From Gammaproteobacteria bacterium (lineage in GTDB: Bacteria > Pseudomonadota > Gammaproteobacteria > UBA6429 > Thiohalophilaceae), in the NCBI GenBank assembly GCA_024275115.1, contig JAJRZT010000082.1, positions 124,001 through 188,000 of the forward strand: 64,000 nucleotides of DNA, written 5' to 3'. Position numbers and translations under genes: made by a program. The notes under the pieces were generated by a model. That model was not told the DNA's origin, did no database searches, and saw only the letters and a list, made by a program, of their open reading frames with translations. This document shows positions 42,111 through 50,806 of this stretch, one piece after another (position 1 is the stretch's first letter; every line of letters starts with the position of its first letter).

Positions 42111-42334
42111 AAACGGTCATATATATGTTATTTTACAGAGTAACACCACTACTATAAATATAAAAAATAATTCAGGGTTGAATCTGCGGCTGTAATATAT
42201 GGCTCCCCCTTTCATATCGTAAACGTGATTAAGCAGGAATGTTGTAAAACTTTTGTGTTGTTATAAAACAGTTCGTTTTATTCGTTGCGCCAGACATTTA
42301 AATATCCAGACCCTGAAGTTGCCAATATGAATTT

Positions 42335-43753
42335 ATGAATATGAATTTACAGAGCCAGTCAAATACATTGCCAACGGGCACCCGGATTGAGTGCTATCAA
42401 ATTGAAAATGTTTTAGGGGTGGGTGGTTTTGGTATTACCTATAAGGCTAAAGATCTAAATTTAGGTTGTCATGTTGCGATTAAAGAATATTTCCCTGCCA
42501 GTTTTGCTGTACGTGCCGCAAACACATGCACCGTTAACTCAAAGTCCAGCAATGATAATGAAATTTATACGACCGGCCTGCACCGTTTTTTAGATGAAGC
42601 ACGCGTGCTCGCGCAATTTAAATCCAGAAGTATTATTCATGTTAACCGCTTTATCGAAGCAAATGGTACGGCTTATATTATTATGGACTATGAAGAGGGC
42701 GTTCCTTTAAGCCGCTATTTACTAAAGTCTAAACGCCTAACGGAACATGAAATTGCGATGGTCGTGGTGCCCATTATGGAAGGGCTGCGTATTATCCACC
42801 AAAGCAAATATTTGCACCGTGATATTAAGCCGTCGAACATTTACTTACGCAAACAGGGTAGGCCAGTACTCATTGATTTTGGTTCGGCTCGGCAGTCTAT
42901 TGATAACGATGGTGAGGCAGTTACTGGTTTTGTAACTCATGGTTATGCACCTTTCGAGCAATACAATACACACGATGAACAAGGTCCATGGACAGACTTA
43001 TATGGCCTGGGGGCAACACTGTATCGTTGTATTAATGGGAAGTCACCTGTTGATGCTCTGGACCGATTAGCTTCAATACAAGCAGGCGAACCGGATCCAT
43101 TAAAACCTTTATTGTTAGAAAAACCGGATAATTATGGAAGTGAAGTGCTGTCCTGTATTGACTGGATGCTAAGTTTTCGTATTGAAAACCGCCCACAATC
43201 AGTGGATGAAATTATTCACCGTTTTAAATCGATTCGGAATAAACGCCCACAATTGGAAACACCAAAAACAGTGTTGAGCCAGAAAGATATTGACTGGGAT
43301 GCAGAATTTATTGCAGTGATTGAATCAGAGTTAGCAACCTACATTGGGCCACTTGCACCTATTATGGTAAAAAAAGCATTGCATGAATCCACTAATCTGG
43401 ATGAGTTGCATCAGTCTTTGGCTGTTAATATTGATAGTCCATCTCATCGTGAACAATTTATGCAGCTTTTTTCTGTACACGCTTCAACGTCACAACAGTC
43501 GGTAACAGTAAATAAAACCACAACCCATCATAATGCCTTACTGCATTTAAGCGATAAGCAAAAAGCAGACGATAAATTTAAGAGCGAGGCAGAGCAGGCG
43601 CTGGCGAAATTTATTGGCCCAATTGCGGGTGTTCTTGTTGCTGACGCGATATCGAGTTCAAGCTCACGAGATGAGGTTGTCCGTAAATTATTAAAAGAAA
43701 TTCAGAATGAAGCAGATAAAAATATTTTCCTGAATGAAATAAATAAAAATTAA
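42335..43753 (+). CDS. Ser/Thr protein kinase with two C-terminal tandem repeats
   Basis: The 472-residue protein is a Hanks-type kinase. It has the glycine loop GVGGFG (28-33), invariant Lys50 in VAIKEYF, HRDIKPSN (161-168), DFG (181-183) and the activation segment GYAPFEQY, so it should be active. There is no membrane span. After about residue 320 two similar units follow: ESELATYIGPLAPIMVKKA and EQALAKFIGPIAGVLVADA, each followed by a helical segment, resembling the DUF8082-type module seen at the ends of bacterial signalling proteins. The next gene, 17 bases on, encodes a heme-motif receptor without output domain, and the kinase is its obvious candidate partner. Confidence 0.92.
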   Translation: MNMNLQSQSNTLPTGTRIECYQIENVLGVGGFGITYKAKDLNLGCHVAIKEYFPASFAVRAANTCTVNSKSSNDNEIYTTGLHRFLDEARVLAQFKSRSIIHVNRFIEANGTAYIIMDYEEGVPLSRYLLKSKRLTEHEIAMVVVPIMEGLRIIHQSKYLHRDIKPSNIYLRKQGRPVLIDFGSARQSIDNDGEAVTGFVTHGYAPFEQYNTHDEQGPWTDLYGLGATLYRCINGKSPVDALDRLASIQAGEPDPLKPLLLEKPDNYGSEVLSCIDWMLSFRIENRPQSVDEIIHRFKSIRNKRPQLETPKTVLSQKDIDWDAEFIAVIESELATYIGPLAPIMVKKALHESTNLDELHQSLAVNIDSPSHREQFMQLFSVHASTSQQSVTVNKTTTHHNALLHLSDKQKADDKFKSEAEQALAKFIGPIAGVLVADAISSSSSRDEVVRKLLKEIQNEADKNIFLNEINKN

Positions 43754-43770
43754 CCAAGGAAGCGTAAATA

Positions 43771-44655
43771 ATGAAGCTGACAACAAAATTCAATTTAATT
43801 CTGATACTGGTTTTATCCGTAAGTTTTATTGTTTGCGCCTATTTTTCATATAATATTTTACAAAAAAATGCAAAGCGTGAAGTGGTTAATAATGCAGGTA
43901 TGATGTTAGAAGCTGCGCTGGCGATTCGCGGCTATACCGTTTCTGAGATTCGTCCGTTACTTGCAGAGCAAATGCAAAGTGTCTTTTTGCCGCAGTCTGT
44001 TCCTGCTTACGCGGCGACCCAGAGTTTTAACAGCTTAAGAAAAAAACACCCACAATATTCTTATAAAGAAGCGACATTAAACCCGACCAATCTGCGAAAC
44101 AGAGCGACAGACTGGGAAGCTGATCTTGTGCAGGAGTTTTCGAATAACAGAGAAAGAAAAGAAGTGACGGGTGTACGGCAAACACCGACTGGCCCTGTTC
44201 TATATCTTGCACGACCTATTCAAATAAAAAAACCGGGTTGTTTAACTTGTCATAGCACTGCAAGCATTGCACCCGCCACTTTGATTGAAAAATATGGCAG
44301 TGTAAGCGGTTTTGGCTGGAAGTTGAATGAAATTGTTGGCGCACAAATTGTGACTGTACCGATGTCTCTCCCTGTGCAAAGGGCAAATGAAGTTTTTGTT
44401 ACCTTTATGTTGCTATTAATAGGTGTGTTTTTATTTATAATCATTGTTTTAAATGTCATGTTAAAACAAATTATTATTAAGCCCGTAATGCGCATGGCAG
44501 TGGCTGCAAATAAAATTAGTGTGGGTAAATTTGACACACCTGAATTTGATGAAAGCGGCAAAGACGAAGTAGCAATACTCTCTGCATCCTTTAACCGCAT
44601 GCGGCGTAGTTTGCAAAAAGCGATAAAGATGTTACAGCAGCGTTCGGCAGGGTGA
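43771..44655 (+). CDS. Membrane receptor with DUF3365 heme-binding domain and HAMP
   Basis: The 294-residue protein has a membrane span at about 8-28, a periplasmic DUF3365 (Tll0287-like) domain at 35-200 and a second span at 208-230. A HAMP domain at 232-285 ends the protein. The periplasmic part carries one c-type heme motif, CLTCH at 157-161. No histidine kinase, cyclase or methyl-accepting part follows the HAMP, so it must signal through another protein, most simply the adjacent Ser/Thr kinase. Redox, NO or oxygen sensing is inferred from the heme motif only. Confidence 0.88.
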   Translation: MKLTTKFNLILILVLSVSFIVCAYFSYNILQKNAKREVVNNAGMMLEAALAIRGYTVSEIRPLLAEQMQSVFLPQSVPAYAATQSFNSLRKKHPQYSYKEATLNPTNLRNRATDWEADLVQEFSNNRERKEVTGVRQTPTGPVLYLARPIQIKKPGCLTCHSTASIAPATLIEKYGSVSGFGWKLNEIVGAQIVTVPMSLPVQRANEVFVTFMLLLIGVFLFIIIVLNVMLKQIIIKPVMRMAVAANKISVGKFDTPEFDESGKDEVAILSASFNRMRRSLQKAIKMLQQRSAG

Positions 44656-44721
44656 TTACCCCTTTATATTTCAAGATAAGTTGAAGGTGAACGTTTTTTA
44701 GTATACCCTTCGCGTTGTTCT

Positions 44722-44811
44722 GGAGAAGTGTCCGAGTGGCTGAAGGAGCACGCCTGGAAAGTGTGTATAGGTTTATCCCTATCGAGGGTTCGAATCCCTC
44801 CTTCTCCGCCA
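44722..44811 (+). tRNA. tRNA-Ser (GGA anticodon)
   Basis: The acceptor pairs GGAGAAG with CTTCTCC, followed by G and an encoded CCA. The anticodon arm is CACGC CTGGAAA GTGTG, giving anticodon GGA. A long variable arm (class II) and the T-arm GAGGG TTCGAAT CCCTC complete it. It stands alone between the receptor gene and the hybrid kinase. Confidence 0.95.
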
Positions 44812-44861
44812 TTTTCATTCATGGAAGATTAAATCAAATTAACGAATTGCATGCTTGCGGC

Positions 44862-44935
44862 ATTCGAACCCTCGATGAAAATATATCAGCGGGTTTGACG
44901 AGCGGCTTTGCCGCGAAGAACATCCTTCTCCGCCA
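44862..44935 (+). repeat. Partial rearranged echo of the tRNA-Ser 3' end
   Basis: Fifty bases after the tRNA, 15 bases (44862-44876) are an exact reverse complement of its T-arm region (44781-44795). Then 13 bases at 44923-44935 (TCCTTCTCCGCCA) repeat the tRNA 3' end at 44799-44811 in direct orientation. Between them lies a GC-rich palindrome, GCGGCTTTGCCGC. It looks like a remnant of an attachment site or a tRNA-derived repeat unit. Confidence 0.7.
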
Positions 44936-44943
44936 GATAAATA

Positions 44944-44976
44944 AAAATGCCCGGTCTTTTTTCGGGCGTTTTTTAT
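44944..44976. terminator. Rho-independent terminator shared by tRNA-Ser and the hybrid kinase gene
   Basis: The stem GCCCG (44949-44953) / CGGGC (44963-44967) is flanked by an A-run before and GTTTTTTATT after. It overlaps the stop codon of the minus-strand kinase gene (44973-44975) and can end transcripts from both sides. Confidence 0.85.
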
Positions 44977-47900
44977 TCGGTAAGCAGTACTTGTTCTATA
45001 ATCCGTTTCATTTTTTCTCGATTAAAATCTTTTTCTATGGCGGCATCAAAGCCATGTTGTTGGCAGTTTGTCATTTCAGGACTAGCGAGATTACCACTTG
45101 ATACAATAAGCTTTGCATGTGGATCGATTTCTCGTATCTTCTGTGCTATTTCTTTCCCGTTTATGCTACCGGGAATAGATAAGTCCATTATAACAGCAGC
45201 AAAAGGGCAGTTGTTTTCAAGTGATTGTTGGTAGAGTGTTATTGCTTCATCTCCGTCACAGGAGGAGACAGCTTGATAACCCAGCTTTTCTAAATTAAGT
45301 TTAAATAATTCACGTATATCTTCTTCATCATCCACGAGTAATATAGTTTGCATATCGGGTATTTCTTCTGTTTCCTGTTTGTTGGTTTGACGTAACAGAT
45401 GGTGAACACGGGTAAGTAAGGTGTCCGATGTATAGGGTTTAAAAAGTATATTTTTTTCCAGTATTGGGTCGGCTTCTATATGGTGTCGGTTATCTGCAAA
45501 ACCACTGACCATTTGAATTTTAACCTGAGGGTAATGCTGCTGTACATAAGACGCGAGCTGGTAACCATCCATGTTAGGCATAATAACGTCTGTTATAATT
45601 AAATCAACAGATTCTTTATTGAGTAATTTAATCGCTTGTTGCCCATCACTGGCAGTGAACACGTTAAAGCCAAATGAAACCAGTATAGTGTGTGCAAGTT
45701 TTCTTATTGTTTCTTCATCATCTACGACGAGCAAGGTTGCATTGACTGGCGTTTCTTTATGATTTGTATAGCTGTCAGGTATTTCTGATTTAGTGACAAC
45801 CTGTGTGCTTTTTGGAAAATAAAGAACAAACCGGCTACCATGCTCAAGTTCGGAGTAGACGTGGATTGCACCATTGCTGCGCTGCATAAATCCATATACC
45901 TGGCTTAAGCCCAGTCCGGTGCCTCGGTGGCCTTTGGTGGTGAAGAAAGGATCAAATATTTTCTGCTTTGTTTCATCGCTCATACCATGACCTGTATCAG
46001 AAAAACTAAGTGATATGTATTCCCCTGGCTTTAGTTTTAGCAGGTGTGCATCGACAGGTTTGATCTGTTCATTGTGTGTTTTTATTGTCAGTTGGCCGCT
46101 ACCTTCAATCGCATGCATCGCATTAATACAAATATTAAGAATGGTGTCTTCCAGTTCATCTTCATCAATTGATATTGGCCATAAATCTTCTGCAAGTTCA
46201 TATTTAAGTTTGATTCGCGCGGTAAGACTCTTCTTGAGTATATTTATTTCATCTTCTAATAAAGTATTTACATTGACAACTTTTGTGTCGGCCGGTTTTT
46301 GCCGGGCAAAGGATAAAAGTTTCTTAGTGAGTTTGCTGCCACGTTCACCTGCACGATGAATCTCATTTGCATATTTTGCCAGTTTTGGTTGCTCGCTTAG
46401 CTTGTCTTCTAATAAATCCGCGTAGCCAAGAATAACACCCAGCATATTGTTATAGTCGTGTGCGATACCGCCAGTGAGTTTACCTAGTGCATCCATTTTC
46501 TGGCTGCGGCGCAGTGTTTCTTCTATCTGGATTTGTTGCGTAATATCCTGAATAGTGCCTGTTGAGCGTATTGGGCCACCTTCATTATTATAAAATGTTC
46601 GACCTCGTTCCTCGACATGCTTGATTCTTCCATCCGGCATGCGTAAGCGGTGAATTATTGTATATGGTATTTTGTTTTGTATGGATTCGTTGTAAGTTGC
46701 AGTGACTTTTTCACGGTCATCGGGATGGATTGTGTTAATAAATGTTTCGTAGGTTGCTGTAAATTTATCGGGGTCAATTTCAAAAATACGGTAGGTTTCA
46801 TCTGACCATTTTAGAACGTTGTTTATTAAATCCAGTTCCCAATTACCAATGTGTGTCATACGTTGTGCTTCGGCGAGTTGCTGTTCGCTAATGCGCACGG
46901 CGGCTTCTGCTTCTTTGCGTTCTGTTATGTCGGTTATACTGCCTATATACCCAATAATTTCGCCGCTTTCATTTTTATTTGCTTGTGCTATGCCTAATAC
47001 CCAGTAATCATTGTCGCCTTGTTGAAAGCGATATTCACATTTAAAGGGGATACCTTCGGTTATTAATTTCTCCCAGGCACTAAAAACACGTTGCCGATCA
47101 TCAGGGTGCAATGTTTTTGTCCAGCCATCATTACTCGCATCTTCCACTGCAACACCGGTAATTTCACTCCATTTGGCATTAACATATAAACACCGCCCCT
47201 CTTCATTAGTATAATAAATGCCAACCGGTGCGATGGTTGCAAGTGCCTGATATTTTTGTTCGCTAATATTGGCGGCTTGGCGTAATTTATATTGCTCTGT
47301 TACATCATTAAATACGAGAACCATACCTAATATAGTATTGCCATCTTTTATTGGTGCTGCTGAATCGGCAATTTTATACTGCGTGCCGTCTTTGGCTATT
47401 AATGTGGTGTGATTACTCAGGTACACCGTTTCGCCATTCGCCATGACTTTATCAATGGGGTTCTTAATGGGCTCATGTGTTATGGCATTAATAACGGTGA
47501 AGATTTTTTTTACAGATAGCCCATGAGCTTCGTTAATTGACCAGCCTGTGAGTCGCTCCGCGACTGGATTCATGCGGGTGACATTTCCTTCTTTATCAGT
47601 TGTGATCACGGCATCGCCAATACTGTCCAGTGTTTGAGCAAGGTATTGTCGTTGTTGATTGACTTCGTTAACTTGCTCTCGGAAACGGATATGCATTTCA
47701 TTAATAGAATCGACAAGGGTATCGAATTCATCAGCTTTTTTGGGTGCTCTGTCGAGATGCAGCGGCTTGCGGGTTAATAGCAGGTTATGTGTTTTTATAA
47801 ATTCTGAAATACGTGTCAGGTGTCGTGTAATTAAATGATAAAACAGAAAATAGATAAAAATAGCTACCAGTGATGTCTTTACGGCATTGGATACAAGGAT

Positions 47901-48347
47901 AATCCAGACCTTGTCATAGAGTCGTTGATAGACTCCGTTTAGACTGACTATAGCGGTAAGCTGGCCTATATCCAGATTACGGTTGAGGTGTTGGTAGTGT
48001 ATCGGGTAGCTGCGCTGGATGATGTTACCATTGGTTTTGTTGCCGGCTTGTGCCCAAATTTGTTCGCCATCTCTTACTTCAACATATTGCATATCCCGTA
48101 TTTTAAGAATACCTTCAATATTTGTTGTTAATAGTTTTCTGTTTGAAGCCCATAATGCTGCTGTAATACTGTTTAAATGGACAGTTTCAATCTGTTCCAG
48201 TTCAGAATGAATGAGATCAATATCCGTATTGTAGTCGCGGTAAAGTTGTAGCACCGTTATTAACAGTGTAATAACGGTACTGAACAATACCGTATATACA
48301 ATCAGACGGCGCGCAAGGGGGGATTTTGCGAGTTGAATGTTAAACAT
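44973..48347 (-). CDS. Hybrid sensor histidine kinase with three PAS and two receiver domains
   Basis: The protein has 1124 residues: membrane spans at about 15-33 and 148-170, with a periplasmic sensor of some 110 residues between them. Then come a HAMP-like linker (170-225), PAS domains at roughly 235-350, 362-480 and 500-605, HisKA with phospho-accepting His630 (GGIAHDYNNMLG), and a HATPase with GHGMSDETKQKIFDPFFTTK and GTGLGLSQVYGF. Two receivers end the protein: the first with TDVIMPNMDG, the second atypical with IMDLSIPGSINGKE. No HPt domain is present, so phosphate must leave via a separate protein or the receivers act internally. It is the last gene of a unit with a binding protein and a REC-EAL regulator. 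Confidence 0.94.
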   Translation of the reverse strand: MFNIQLAKSPLARRLIVYTVLFSTVITLLITVLQLYRDYNTDIDLIHSELEQIETVHLNSITAALWASNRKLLTTNIEGILKIRDMQYVEVRDGEQIWAQAGNKTNGNIIQRSYPIHYQHLNRNLDIGQLTAIVSLNGVYQRLYDKVWIILVSNAVKTSLVAIFIYFLFYHLITRHLTRISEFIKTHNLLLTRKPLHLDRAPKKADEFDTLVDSINEMHIRFREQVNEVNQQRQYLAQTLDSIGDAVITTDKEGNVTRMNPVAERLTGWSINEAHGLSVKKIFTVINAITHEPIKNPIDKVMANGETVYLSNHTTLIAKDGTQYKIADSAAPIKDGNTILGMVLVFNDVTEQYKLRQAANISEQKYQALATIAPVGIYYTNEEGRCLYVNAKWSEITGVAVEDASNDGWTKTLHPDDRQRVFSAWEKLITEGIPFKCEYRFQQGDNDYWVLGIAQANKNESGEIIGYIGSITDITERKEAEAAVRISEQQLAEAQRMTHIGNWELDLINNVLKWSDETYRIFEIDPDKFTATYETFINTIHPDDREKVTATYNESIQNKIPYTIIHRLRMPDGRIKHVEERGRTFYNNEGGPIRSTGTIQDITQQIQIEETLRRSQKMDALGKLTGGIAHDYNNMLGVILGYADLLEDKLSEQPKLAKYANEIHRAGERGSKLTKKLLSFARQKPADTKVVNVNTLLEDEINILKKSLTARIKLKYELAEDLWPISIDEDELEDTILNICINAMHAIEGSGQLTIKTHNEQIKPVDAHLLKLKPGEYISLSFSDTGHGMSDETKQKIFDPFFTTKGHRGTGLGLSQVYGFMQRSNGAIHVYSELEHGSRFVLYFPKSTQVVTKSEIPDSYTNHKETPVNATLLVVDDEETIRKLAHTILVSFGFNVFTASDGQQAIKLLNKESVDLIITDVIMPNMDGYQLASYVQQHYPQVKIQMVSGFADNRHHIEADPILEKNILFKPYTSDTLLTRVHHLLRQTNKQETEEIPDMQTILLVDDEEDIRELFKLNLEKLGYQAVSSCDGDEAITLYQQSLENNCPFAAVIMDLSIPGSINGKEIAQKIREIDPHAKLIVSSGNLASPEMTNCQQHGFDAAIEKDFNREKMKRIIEQVLLTE

Positions 48348-48352
48348 AGTAT

Positions 48353-49114
48353 TCAGGGTATAAGTGGTTTTAATATTTCATTAAACATTTTTTCTATCGT
48401 GCCATCATGTTTCATATTTTTAATTTTGGCAGCCAGTAATGGAACCAGCTTTTGATGTTTTTTGTGCAAGTAAGTGTATAAAGGGGTGCTCATTAGCGGT
48501 GGTTCCAGTAGCTTGATATCGGTTATCCTGGATTTTTTCAAGTAGCCTAGCCCGGCCCAACGCTCATAACCCACAAAGTCAGCACGATTTTTTTTCAGCA
48601 TCGTGAACATTTGTTCTACATTGTCAGTTTTAATCAGGTTCGCTTTTTTGTTTAAATTTATTTCAAATACTTTCCATCCTGTAATAATAGACACTGAGTG
48701 CGAGCCAATACTGTTCCAGCCCCGCACTTTAAATGATTTTAAATTTTTGGCAAATAGCACCACATCCATATCCATTATTTTTTCTGGCACCTGAATCAGG
48801 TTGGGATATTTTTTCTGTAAACCATTAATGCGCAGCAGGTCACCATCGTCAAGGCCTTTGTTGGCATTAATCAGGGCTCGTTCTGCGGGTAGGCGAACAG
48901 TTTCCAGTTTGTAACCAATGCGCCTGAACGCTTCCCCCAGAACTTTATCACCAAAGCCGGTTTGGGCGTCGTTGCTAATGGGGTGACTAAAGCCGGTATT
49001 AATCACAATGCGTTGTTGGGCAAAAGCAGCGGTGTCTGCAAAGTAAAACACCAGGCTGAGTGTTAATTGAATAAAGAGACTTGCAGATATTAAATTATTT
49101 TTAAGAGTATTCAT
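48353..49114 (-). CDS. Periplasmic solute-binding protein (SBP_bac_3-like), free-standing
   Basis: The 253-residue precursor has an N-terminal signal peptide (hydrophobic to about residue 30, AFAQQ cleavage region) and a type II periplasmic binding fold: GFSHPISNDAQTGFGDKVLGEAFRR near the start and LLAAKIKNMKHDGTIEKMFNE near the end are typical of the polar amino acid family. No permease or ATPase gene is nearby. It lies 5 bases before the hybrid kinase and overlaps the REC-EAL gene by 14 bases, so it probably serves signalling, presenting a ligand to the kinase, rather than uptake. Confidence 0.87.
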   Translation of the reverse strand: MNTLKNNLISASLFIQLTLSLVFYFADTAAFAQQRIVINTGFSHPISNDAQTGFGDKVLGEAFRRIGYKLETVRLPAERALINANKGLDDGDLLRINGLQKKYPNLIQVPEKIMDMDVVLFAKNLKSFKVRGWNSIGSHSVSIITGWKVFEINLNKKANLIKTDNVEQMFTMLKKNRADFVGYERWAGLGYLKKSRITDIKLLEPPLMSTPLYTYLHKKHQKLVPLLAAKIKNMKHDGTIEKMFNEILKPLIP

Positions 49115-50297
49115 TTTTTATTACCGATTGTTTATTTTTGTTTATCCATTGAATAAGTGCATCGTCATGCATGGGTTTTGCTATTAGATAACCTTGTGCA
49201 ATATCACAACCCAGTGTTTGCAGTTCGTTCCATATTTCCTGGGTTTCAACGCCTTCGGCAACCAGTTTCATTCCCAGCATCTGGCCGAGCATAATGCATA
49301 TTTTTACAATAACCATTGCTTCACTGTCTTCCAGCATTTGCATAATAAAACTTTGATCAATTTTAAGTTCTGTAAAGGGCATTTTATACAAATGTGTCAG
49401 GGATGAATAACCCGTGCCAAAGTCATCAATGGATAAAGCAAAGCCTTTCATTCTTAAGCGATTAAGCACATCCAGTGACGAAGTAAGATCGCCCATAACG
49501 GCATTTTCTGTGATTTCCAGAGTGATTTTTTTGGGATCAATCGCGTGTTTATCGGTAAGTTCTTTTAATTGTTCAGGCAAGCTTAAACTGGTAATGTTTT
49601 CTGCGGAGACATTAATAGAAACATTAATATTAATAGCTTCAGCCTGCCAGTGCCGGGATTGCTCAACGGCTAACCGAATTACTTCTTCTGTTAAGGGTTC
49701 AATTAAACCACTTTGTTCAGCGAGGCCAATAAATTGATCCGGATAAATAATGCCATCTTCAGGACTTTGCCAGCGTACCAGGGCTTCTACGCCATGTAAG
49801 TCCCCTGTTTTCATATTAATTTGTGGCTGGTAATAAAGTACTAGCTGGTGTTGGTGAATGGCTTGTTCCAGTTCAAGAGCAGAAACCGAATTTTTTGTAA
49901 GCGCTGGTTGCTGTATTTGTTCAGATTGTGGTTTTATATTAGTGAGTGTTGTAGCAAATTCCTGAATGGACATGGGCTTTGTTAAACTGGCTAAAACCTT
50001 AAAGCGATGAGCTTCGGCCAGTTGTTGTGCTGAATGCAATACGCGTGAATCAAAACCACTGACCAGGATGAGTAACAGGTTGATTTTTCTTTTAGCCAGC
50101 GCTCGGATAACTTCAATGCCATCCATTTCCGGCATATTAAGATCCAGAACTAAAACACTGCCCTGTAATATATCATCTTGCAGAAAGGTGATGGGATTTT
50201 GCTCGGCCGTGACTTCCCAGCCAATATTGGATGCTACTTCGGCGAGCAATGTTGCATATTGCTCATCGTCATCGAGAATATAAAGTTTTAGTGCCAT
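49101..50297 (-). CDS. Response regulator with EAL phosphodiesterase domain
   Basis: The 398-residue protein has a receiver domain at about 1-120, with phospho-acceptor Asp in VLVLDLNMPEMDG (near 53) and the conserved lysine in LTKPMS. An EAL domain follows at about 140-390 with GVEALVRW, SINVSAEN, EITENAV, DDFGTGYSSL, ELKIDQSF and the QGYLIAKPM end; all catalytic residues I know are there. It should hydrolyse c-di-GMP under control of phosphorylation, probably by the hybrid kinase two genes on. It is the first gene of the unit. Confidence 0.93.
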   Translation of the reverse strand: MALKLYILDDDEQYATLLAEVASNIGWEVTAEQNPITFLQDDILQGSVLVLDLNMPEMDGIEVIRALAKRKINLLLILVSGFDSRVLHSAQQLAEAHRFKVLASLTKPMSIQEFATTLTNIKPQSEQIQQPALTKNSVSALELEQAIHQHQLVLYYQPQINMKTGDLHGVEALVRWQSPEDGIIYPDQFIGLAEQSGLIEPLTEEVIRLAVEQSRHWQAEAININVSINVSAENITSLSLPEQLKELTDKHAIDPKKITLEITENAVMGDLTSSLDVLNRLRMKGFALSIDDFGTGYSSLTHLYKMPFTELKIDQSFIMQMLEDSEAMVIVKICIMLGQMLGMKLVAEGVETQEIWNELQTLGCDIAQGYLIAKPMHDDALIQWINKNKQSVIKNEYS

Positions 50298-50505
50298 AAG
50301 CCATTAAGTTTTAATTCTTTTGTTTAAGCCTAACATGAATGTTCTGTTTAGGCAGAACGTAGGGAGTTTAATAAAGGGGAATTTTTCTTTATTGTTACTA
50401 TTTTAGCATATCTGGATTTAAGGGGTAGAATGTAGTTAGTCCAGGGACTTTTTGTGGTATTCTACGCGCGATAAAACTCAGGTATATACTCCCTGATTTT
50501 GTTAT

Positions 50506-50533
50506 TTGCCACTATTTATATTAATGGTATAAC
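50506..50533 (+). promoter_or_regulatory. Probable ffs promoter
   Basis: TTGCCA at 50506-50511 and TATAAC at 50528-50533 with 16 bases between. The predicted start point falls 8-9 bases downstream, at the first paired base of the SRP RNA, which supports both calls. Confidence 0.65.
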
Positions 50534-50541
50534 CAGTTTAT

Positions 50542-50657
50542 GGTAGTTTGTATGGGTTCCCTCGCGACGATAAACCGCAAACCCCGCCAGGCCCGGAAGG
50601 GAGCAACGGTAGTGGTGGATTCGGGTGCCGAGGTGTAGCTCGTACAGACTGCCACCC
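50542..50657 (+). ncRNA. ffs: Signal recognition particle RNA (4.5S)
   Basis: The universal domain IV is recognisable as CAGGCCCGGAAGGGAGCA (GGAA tetraloop region), followed by GGTGCCGAGGTGTAGCTC near the 3' side, as in E. coli 4.5S RNA. The ends pair over a long helix: GGTAGTTTGTATG at 50542 with CGTACAGACTGCC ending at 50653, with G-U pairs. The 3' tail CCACCC also matches. It binds Ffh for membrane targeting. Location just upstream of dnaX is common. The ends are estimated to a few bases. Confidence 0.92.
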
Positions 50658-50806
50658 AATATCCTTTTAAAACAATTACTTATACAGTAATGCTGTGTGC
50701 TGGACTGGGTAATGGTGGCATTAATGACTGGGATCGGAGCCAAGAAGTCGCTAGAATGGGGCTTTGAGTTTGTTGCTTAACCTTCATAGCGAGTTTTAGA
50801 GTCTAT

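Noticed and set aside
42111..42334. Regulatory RNA or small gene upstream of the Ser/Thr kinase
   Set aside because: The region is AT-rich with no convincing stem, start site or promoter that I could support.
44821..45101. A 128-residue plus-strand ORF starting inside tRNA-Ser
   Set aside because: It begins in the tRNA, crosses the rearranged repeat and terminator and overlaps the end of the hybrid kinase; no protein family is visible.
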